From CAZSAL01 sp964604825 (GTDB lineage Bacteria; Elusimicrobiota; Elusimicrobia; 2-01-FULL-59-12): DNA of 21,232 bases. This document shows, in pieces, positions 1 to 3,876 of the stretch. The translations under genes and the position numbers were made by a program. The stretch covers positions 1 to 21,232 of the forward strand of contig CAZSAL010000045.1 in assembly GCA_964604825.1 (NCBI GenBank), given 5' to 3'. The stretch's first letter is position 1; each line of letters begins with the position of its first letter. The notes under the pieces were generated by a model, which saw nothing but the letters and a program-made list of their open reading frames with translations, was not told where the DNA came from and searched no databases.

Positions 1-170
1 TGCCTCACCGGGTCTTCGACCACCCTCTCCCTCGGGGAGAGGGGAGGGTGAGGCTCACCTGGACGCCGCCTCCCGGTGTGGAAAAGCTCTATCTTTTTTA
101 CGTTACCGCCGTTAATTCCCAGGGAGAGGAAAGCGCTCCGTCCCAGAGCGTAATGGTGGACCTCAGATGA
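1..170 (+). CDS. C-terminal end of a fibronectin type III-like protein (partial)
   Basis: The frame beginning at base 3 is open from the window edge to TGA at 168-170, so only about 55 C-terminal residues are visible. The last 35 or so (from RVRLTW through YLFYVTAVNSQGEESAPS to VDLR) have the tryptophan, the Y-x-V-T-A-V-N and G-E-E-S-A-P pattern of the last strands of a fibronectin type III domain, a fold common in secreted and surface proteins. Upstream of the domain residues the reading passes through a GC-rich palindrome (PHRVFDHPLPRGEGR), which looks like an in-frame repeat insertion. The stop overlaps the ATG of the next small secreted ORF (ATGA), implying one operon. The overall protein cannot be named because its N-terminus is outside the window. 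Confidence 0.7.
   Translation, partial: PHRVFDHPLPRGEGRVRLTWTPPPGVEKLYLFYVTAVNSQGEESAPSQSVMVDLR
3..53. repeat. Palindromic element inside the fibronectin-like reading frame
   Basis: Outer arms CCTCACC (3-9) and GGTGAGG (47-53) enclose an inner hairpin, CCCTCTCC/GGGGAGAGGG with loop CTC around 23-44. It is read in frame as DHPLPRGEG, similar in composition and frame to the palindromes inside mutS and miaA further along the window. Confidence 0.65.
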
Positions 171-421
171 AAAAAGATATCTGGATTTTGACGGCTTTAG
201 GCGTAATTGTTTTGCATTCGCCCGTCCGGGCAAAAGGCGTTGTCGATGATACATCTGATCAAACCGCTCCGGCCATTGCCGCACCCTCTGCCGCGTCGTC
301 GCCCCGGCAATCCGTAAGCCGTCCCGTCCCCGATAATGCGGATCACCCCCACCTTACTCCTCCCCCCTCGAGGGGGAGGATGGAGGAGGGGGGCGGTGTT
401 TCCTTCCTCGCCGGTTTGTAG
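167..421 (+). CDS. Small secreted protein of unknown function, C-terminus made of repeat sequence
   Basis: This is an 84-residue ORF starting at an ATG that overlaps the previous stop (ATGA). Residues 1-22 form a good Sec signal peptide: KK, a hydrophobic stretch ILTALGVIVL, then a likely cleavage after VRA. The remainder is low-complexity and rich in Ala, Ser and Pro. From about residue 60 the protein is encoded by a GC-rich palindromic element (HLTPPPSRGRMEEGGG), so the original C-terminus may have been replaced by the repeat. No domain is recognisable. The signal peptide and the coupling to the upstream gene are the only support for it being real. It may be a truncated relic. Confidence 0.45.
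   Translation: MKKDIWILTALGVIVLHSPVRAKGVVDDTSDQTAPAIAAPSAASSPRQSVSRPVPDNADHPHLTPPPSRGRMEEGGGVSFLAGL
344..398. repeat. GC-rich palindromic element (copy in small secreted ORF)
   Basis: The hairpin CCTCCCCCC TCG GGGGGAGG-like stem at 359-379 is preceded by CACCTTACTCCTCCCCC, nearly identical to the left side of the second hairpin of the element in the mutS N-terminus (about 3981-3996). It is followed by GGAGGAGGGGGGCGGTG, which can pair with CACCCCCACC at 344-353. It appears to be a shortened copy of the same family. Confidence 0.6.
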
Positions 422-469
422 CCTCGTAACAAAAATTTTAATATTGCAAAAACGGATGCTGCTGAATGG

Positions 470-498
470 TTGTATTCTTTTAAAGAACATACGATAAT
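470..498 (+). promoter_or_regulatory. Putative sigma-70 promoter, leaderless start of the nucleotidyltransferase gene
   Basis: TTGTAT (470-475), a 17-nt spacer and GATAAT (493-498) lie in an AT-rich stretch. The expected start of transcription, seven bases after the -10, falls on the A of ATG 505. No Shine-Dalgarno precedes the ATG. Confidence 0.5.
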
Positions 499-504
499 TA
501 AAAT

Positions 505-822
505 ATGAAACTACAAGTGCAGATCGATAGAGCAGCGATCGCTCAATTCTGTAATCGTTGGGGCATCGTGGAGTTATCTCTTTTTGGCTCAGCCATTCGA
601 CAGGATTTTTCTCCGGAAAGTGATGTTGATGTGTTGGTGAAATTTGCTCCGGAATCACATCCAACTCTTTTTGATATGGTTCGTATGCAGTCGGAACTGT
701 CCCAATTCTTTGGTCGTTCAGTTGACCTTGTGAGCCGCCGTGGCATAGAGAACAGCCGGAATTATTTGCGTCGGAAAGAAATCTTAAACTCTGCTTACCC
801 TATCTATGCTGCCGCCGCGTGA
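505..822 (+). CDS. MNT-type minimal nucleotidyltransferase (antitoxin half of a HEPN/MNT module)
   Basis: The 105-residue protein has the polymerase-beta-fold nucleotidyltransferase signature GSAIRQDFSPESDVDVLV (GS-x8-SD-x-D-x-LV). This carries the two metal-binding aspartates, near residues 40-42, and the length is usual for stand-alone MNT proteins. MNT proteins are antitoxins that AMPylate or otherwise neutralise a HEPN RNase partner encoded next to them. Here the expected HEPN frame starts inside the 3' end (ATG 806) but is interrupted by stops, so this copy looks orphaned. The start at 505 gives the usual N-terminus with a short helix before the motif, and a promoter-like sequence lies directly upstream. 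The last few residues (YPIYAAAA) look atypical and may come from erosion. Confidence 0.85.
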   Translation: MKLQVQIDRAAIAQFCNRWGIVELSLFGSAIRQDFSPESDVDVLVKFAPESHPTLFDMVRMQSELSQFFGRSVDLVSRRGIENSRNYLRRKEILNSAYPIYAAAA

Positions 823-973
823 CGCGGGTTCCCTGCTGGACATTCTTAATGCCGCACAATCCGTTGAGAGTTACATCTAGGGTCATACTTACGAATCTTT
901 TTACTCCGACCCTGATTGACCAACTGAAAAGAATATCGCTGTAGAACTTCTCCCATCCTTTCCCCTGCGTATT
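806..973 (+). pseudogene. Broken HEPN (DUF86-like) toxin gene
   Basis: The frame starting at ATG 806, overlapping the end of the MNT gene, reads MLPPRDAGSLLDILNAAQ then SVESYI, stop (TAG 878-880), GHTYESFYSDPD, stop (TGA 917-919), then residues without clear similarity up to another TGA. The pattern RD-x5-LLDIL-x-A-x6-Y-x-x-G is that of the first helices of DUF86/HEPN proteins. The RNase motif (R-x4-6-H) expected near the C-terminus is not seen. The position immediately after an MNT gene is the normal arrangement for this module. I infer a decayed toxin with at least two in-frame stops. The downstream limit is only the end of this frame. Confidence 0.6.
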
Positions 974-1190
974 TTCTGAAACCTCCAACTGATCTGCTTT
1001 TGTAGGGTATGTGCGTAATCCAGACCATGCGCGGTTTCGGGTACGTCTTTGAACCCCGTATGTAGCCTGACTGAGGTAGATTAAGCCTGAGTGCTGGGCC
1101 AGCGCTGGGAGTGCGCTGGAATGGACGTTCTGACGGTGCCCACAAGCTCGCCTGCGCCCTATCCGGATACGACGCACTTCCCCACGTCGC
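925..1190. other. Decayed intergenic stretch without an intact gene
   Basis: No convincing ORF is present on either strand. A short piece at 1012-1065 reads VIQTMRGFGYVFEPRM followed by a stop, resembling the last strands of an OmpR-type response regulator (consensus around TVRGVGYRFEP), but the upstream part of such a domain is missing. The region is best read as gene debris between two toxin-antitoxin remnants. Confidence 0.35.
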
Positions 1191-1192
1191 CG

Positions 1193-1221
1193 TTGACATT
1201 TTGTTTACCATGGTATACACT
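1193..1221 (+). promoter_or_regulatory. Promoter and palindromic operator of the HigBA-like module
   Basis: TTGACA (1193-1198), 17 nt, then TACACT (1216-1221) is a near-consensus sigma-70 promoter. The spacer contains the 10-bp palindrome TACCATGGTA (1206-1215), a plausible binding site for the HTH antitoxin encoded second in the operon. The predicted transcription start is near 1228, at an in-frame GTG. Confidence 0.55.
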
Positions 1222-1398
1222 ACAAAAGTGAAGGAGATCAGAGTTTACAGGACAGCATCAGGCGCAGAACCTTATCCAGAATGGACAGATGCTCTCCGCG
1301 ACGGCGTAGGACTCTCAAAGATGCAAGCAAGAATTGCCCGTGCCCGCTTGGGAAATCTTGGAGATCATCGATCGGATGAGTGGAGGCAATCAAAATGA
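1210..1398 (+). CDS. HigB/RelE-superfamily (Gp49-like) toxin, C-terminally shortened
   Basis: Residues such as KEIRVYRTASGAEPYPEWTD, then LSKMQARIARARLGNLGDHRS, match the N-terminal half of phage Gp49-like/HigB toxins (Y-x-T-x-x-G-x-x-P-x-x-x-W, then A-R-I-x-x-R-L-x-x-x-GN-x-GD). Family members of about 100 residues continue with an ELR-x-x-x-G-x-G-Y-R-V strand carrying catalytic residues. Here the frame ends 7 residues after GDHRS, so the active-site half is missing. The stop overlaps the antitoxin start as ATGA, so the deletion kept translational coupling. The start could be ATG 1210 or, given the promoter position, GTG 1228, which would give a 56-residue leaderless product. It is probably inactive as an RNase. 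Confidence 0.6.
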   Translation: MVYTTKVKEIRVYRTASGAEPYPEWTDALRDGVGLSKMQARIARARLGNLGDHRSDEWRQSK

Positions 1399-1703
1399 GA
1401 AAACTACGGAAATACGAAGAAGTTTTGGACGAACAATTACAAGACCCTGTCGAAGCGGCTAATTACCTGAATGCCGCATATGAAGAAGGCGAAGATGTTT
1501 TTCTGCTGGCCATGCAAGACGTGGCGCACGCCAGAGGCATATCTCAGACCGCAAAAAAAGCCGGCTTGCAGCGTGTTGGGCTCTATAAGATGCTTTCGAA
1601 AAAAGGGAATCCCGAACATCGCTCCATCCGCGCCCTTCTCGATGCGTTAGACCTGCATATAGAATTCCACCCCAAATCGCATTTACATTCCCACGCCGCC
1701 TGA
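1395..1703 (+). CDS. HigA-like addiction-module antitoxin (HTH)
   Basis: The product is about 102 residues. It begins with RKYEEVLDEQLQDPVEAANYLNAAYEEGE, typical of the 'putative addiction module antidote' family. A helix-turn-helix follows (ARGISQTAKKAGLQRVGLYK, then MLSKKGNPEHRSIRALLDALDL). I chose ATG 1395 because GGAGG at 1382-1386 sits at good spacing and the ATG overlaps the toxin stop. An in-frame GTG at 1380 is the alternative. Such antitoxins bind their toxin and repress their own promoter, and the palindrome at 1206-1215 is the likely operator. The antitoxin looks intact although its toxin is truncated. The C-terminal HSHLHSHAA-like tail is histidine-rich and unremarkable. Confidence 0.8.
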   Translation: MRKLRKYEEVLDEQLQDPVEAANYLNAAYEEGEDVFLLAMQDVAHARGISQTAKKAGLQRVGLYKMLSKKGNPEHRSIRALLDALDLHIEFHPKSHLHSHAA

Positions 1704-1721
1704 CACCGATGGATCCTAGGG

Positions 1722-1758
1722 TGTCCCAGTAAACTGTTTATTTCCCAGTTTTGGGACA
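1722..1758. repeat. Imperfect inverted repeat downstream of the antitoxin
   Basis: TGTCCCAGTAAACT (1722-1735) can pair with AGTTTTGGGACA (1747-1758) apart from a two-base bulge. No T-tract follows, so it is not a convincing intrinsic terminator. It may be an interspersed repeat or a weak transcription end signal. Confidence 0.4.
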
Positions 1759-1827
1759 GGCACCTTTAGGATAATCTGCAAACAAACCCACCATTGGGGT
1801 TTGCCCCTGGACGAACGGCGCGGCGGA

Positions 1828-1857
1828 TTGCCCACGCTGGTTCCGTCGAAGTACAAT
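1828..1857 (+). promoter_or_regulatory. Putative promoter for miaB
   Basis: TTGCCC (1828-1833), 18 nt, TACAAT (1852-1857). The expected start is near 1864, leaving a leader of about 6 nt before ATG 1870, which has no clear Shine-Dalgarno. Confidence 0.4.
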
Positions 1858-1869
1858 AAACTCAGCCTA

Positions 1870-3261
1870 ATGAAATACCACCTTATAACCTACGGCTGCC
1901 AGATGAACGTGGCCGATTCCGAGGAAATGGCGCGGCCTCTGGAAGCCCGCGGGTTCCTGCGCACGGCAGATCCCGACGACGCGGACATTATCCTGATGAA
2001 CACCTGCACGGTGCGCGATCAGGCCGAGCACCGCGCTAAATCCAATCTCGGACGCCTTGCGGAATGGAAGGAAGCAGACCCTCACCGCATCCTGATCGTT
2101 GCCGGATGCGCCGCCAGCCGATGGGGGGCCTCCATTAAAAAGCGATATCCATTTATAGATCTCGTTGCGCCTGCCACACAGATCGAGGAATTCCCACAGG
2201 TTGTTGAACAAGTGCTAAGCGCTAGAGCTGTCGTTGCGAACGAGCCGGCTAAAAAGGTGTCATCGCGACCCGCCGTCATTGCGAGGTCGCCCAGTCGTAT
2301 TGGCGACCGTGGCAATCCCAGCCGCACACGCCAAACGTCTGAGATTCCCACGTCCCCGCCAAACACCGTGGCGGATCCTCGGAATGACATCTCTTTGGCT
2401 TCTCGCAATGACAACACGGCTTTACCTCCTCGGGATGGCACCAATGGCACTGACACATCTTTGGCTCTTTTCGGCAGCGCAGCGACCGCCTATATCACGA
2501 TCATGCGCGGCTGCAATTTTTCCTGTTCCTACTGCATCGTGCCCCAGGTGCGCGGACGTGAAGGTTACCGACCCATCTCTGACATTTTGATAGAGACCAC
2601 AAGAAAGGGCGCTGAAGGGTTCCAAGAAGTTATGCTCCTGGGCCAGACGGTAAATTCTTACCGATCAAACGGTTTAGACTTTGCAGATTTATTGCGCGCT
2701 GTAGAGAAGATCCACAGCGTAAAGGCCATCCGTTTCATGAGCCCGCACCCACGTTACATGACGGATCGCCTGATCACTTCTATGGCCGAATGTTCCAAGG
2801 TCTGCCGCCACATTCATCTGCCTGTGCAGAGCGGATCAAACCGCACGCTTAAGGCGATGAAACGGCTTTACAACCGCGAAGAGTATCTGGAAATCGTCGC
2901 GAAACTGCGCAAGGCCATGCCGGACATAATGATCACTACGGATATCATCGCGGGATTCCCGGGAGAGGCTCCCGAGGATTTCGCCGACACGCTGTCGCTG
3001 ATGAGGGAAGTTCGCTTCGACGGTCTTTTTGCCTTCAAGTTTTCTTCCCGTCCGGGTACAACGGCGGCAAAACTTACCGGGGATGATGTTTCCCCGGTAG
3101 AAAAAGAAAAACGCCTCCAGAGAGTTCTTGCGCTCAACCGCGAGCTGGTGGGAGTCGACACTCAGTTGACGTCGCCCCGGCAGGCGGCAGGCCGGGGCCC
3201 ATCATCGGGAAAACCACTGGATCCCGGCCTACGACTTGCCGGGAAGACGGCGGTATCATAA
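1870..3261 (+). CDS. miaB: tRNA-2-methylthio-N6-dimethylallyladenosine synthase MiaB, with repeat insertions and no TRAM domain
   Basis: MiaB is a radical-SAM methylthiotransferase that adds the 2-methylthio group to i6A37 of tRNAs, acting after MiaA (also in this window). The UPF0004 domain holds three Fe-S cysteines: C10 (YGCQMN), C46 (NTCTVRD) and C80 (AGCAAS). The radical SAM cluster is C215-x3-C219-x2-C222 (GCNFSCSYCIVPQVRGRE). I start at ATG 1870 because MKYHLITYGCQMN is the normal N-terminus; the open frame upstream shows no similarity. Two oddities are visible. The linker between the domains (about residues 120-205) is swollen by palindromic repeat sequence. After RVLALNRELVG the protein ends in repeat-encoded residues (SPRQAAGRGPSSGKP...), so the roughly 60-residue TRAM domain that normally contacts tRNA is absent. 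The next gene begins directly after the TAA. Function may be reduced. Confidence 0.9.
   Translation: MKYHLITYGCQMNVADSEEMARPLEARGFLRTADPDDADIILMNTCTVRDQAEHRAKSNLGRLAEWKEADPHRILIVAGCAASRWGASIKKRYPFIDLVAPATQIEEFPQVVEQVLSARAVVANEPAKKVSSRPAVIARSPSRIGDRGNPSRTRQTSEIPTSPPNTVADPRNDISLASRNDNTALPPRDGTNGTDTSLALFGSAATAYITIMRGCNFSCSYCIVPQVRGREGYRPISDILIETTRKGAEGFQEVMLLGQTVNSYRSNGLDFADLLRAVEKIHSVKAIRFMSPHPRYMTDRLITSMAECSKVCRHIHLPVQSGSNRTLKAMKRLYNREEYLEIVAKLRKAMPDIMITTDIIAGFPGEAPEDFADTLSLMREVRFDGLFAFKFSSRPGTTAAKLTGDDVSPVEKEKRLQRVLALNRELVGVDTQLTSPRQAAGRGPSSGKPLDPGLRLAGKTAVS
2226..2430. repeat. Cluster of CGTCATTGCGAG-type palindromic repeat pieces inside miaB
   Basis: Several diverged copies of a GTCATTGCGAGG ... 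GTGGCAATCCC / TCGCAATGAC motif occur here: GTCGTTGCGAACGAG near 2230, CGTCATTGCGAGGTCGCC at about 2274-2291, GTGGCAATCCC near 2310, TCGGAATGAC near 2380 and TCGCAATGAC near 2403. Opposite orientations can pair. The cluster is read through in frame in the domain linker of MiaB. Repeats of this general type are widespread intergenically in some bacterial groups. Lying inside a coding gene is what is notable. Confidence 0.65.
3171..3252. repeat. Two-hairpin repeat replacing the 3' end of miaB
   Basis: GCCCCGGC (3174-3181) pairs perfectly with GCCGGGGC (3191-3198), and CCCGGC (3223-3228) with GCCGGG (3238-3243). The second hairpin (GGATCCCGGCCTACGACTTG and on) has the look of a dispersed palindromic repeat. 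Both are read as the last roughly 25 residues of MiaB, where the TRAM domain should be. Confidence 0.6.
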
Positions 3262-3876
3262 ATGTCTTTTCTTCCGATGCGCGGCGTAAACGCCTTTCCG
3301 CCGGGAAAACCTCTTCCGCTATGGCGTAAATTGTTATGGCCTGTTATTGCCGGGCTTGCGGTTTACATTCTTTATTCCGGCCTTGTGTGGAACTGGTTCA
3401 GCCCGCTGATTCACAAAAATCTGATCAATAAGTATGCGGGGCAGAACCATCTTGATCCTCTCTGGATAATGGCCATTATCAAAGCGGAATCCGGATTCTC
3501 GCCCGGGGCACGCTCCGCTCGCGGCGCTATAGGTCTTATGCAGCTTTTGCCAAAAACAGCGCGCGAGCTGGCGCCGGAGGTCGGGATTGAAAGCTTCCAT
3601 GACCAGGATCTGAAAGATCCGGATATCAACCTGCGAATCGGGTCGCATTACCTGACAAAACTGCGGAGGATTTTCCCGGACGACGACGTCGCCGTGCTCG
3701 CAGCTTATAATGCCGGGCCGGGTGTGACCCGCGAATGGCTGCGCGGAAAACCCGAGCTCGAGCCGGAAGACATTCCCTATCCTGAAACCCGCAGGTTCGT
3801 GAGGCATGTTCATTCCACATACCATGTGTTCAAGATCCTGCAGAGCTGGAAAAGACGTCTTCCTTGGAAAACCTGA
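3262..3876 (+). CDS. Membrane-anchored soluble-lytic-transglycosylase-like protein (SLT domain)
   Basis: The 204-residue protein has an N-terminal membrane segment (about residues 24-45, LLWPVIAGLAVYILYSGLVW) followed by a single SLT/lysozyme-like domain. Motif I is AIIKAESGFSPGARS with catalytic Glu76, then GAIGLMQLLPKTA, then DPDINLRIGSHYL and LAAYNAGPG. These are the four standard motifs of family 1 (Slt70/MltC-like) transglycosylases, which cleave the MurNAc-GlcNAc bond in peptidoglycan to give 1,6-anhydro ends. The protein probably acts in the periplasm, tethered to the inner membrane. ATG 3262 follows the miaB TAA directly; ATG 3277 is an alternative and would drop five odd residues. 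The stop overlaps the mutS start as TGATG, so it is likely co-transcribed with mutS. Confidence 0.88.
   Translation: MSFLPMRGVNAFPPGKPLPLWRKLLWPVIAGLAVYILYSGLVWNWFSPLIHKNLINKYAGQNHLDPLWIMAIIKAESGFSPGARSARGAIGLMQLLPKTARELAPEVGIESFHDQDLKDPDINLRIGSHYLTKLRRIFPDDDVAVLAAYNAGPGVTREWLRGKPELEPEDIPYPETRRFVRHVHSTYHVFKILQSWKRRLPWKT

Noticed and set aside
197..664. 155-codon minus-strand ORF
   Set aside because: It runs across the small secreted ORF, the intergenic DNA and half of the MNT gene, and shows no domain or start signal. The + strand MNT reading has a clear motif.
1012..1065. Response-regulator C-terminus (RGFGYVFEP) as a feature of its own
   Set aside because: Only about 15 residues match an OmpR-type tail, and nothing upstream in the frame continues the domain, so it is mentioned only as possible debris.
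800..1220. Two overlapping minus-strand ORFs of about 125 codons
   Set aside because: There is no similarity or ribosome site, and they lie opposite decayed HEPN sequence. They are chance open frames in a GC-rich strand.
1801..1869. Upstream extension of miaB from TTG 1801
   Set aside because: The 23 extra residues have no family similarity, and the standard MiaB N-terminus begins at ATG 1870 after a promoter-like sequence.
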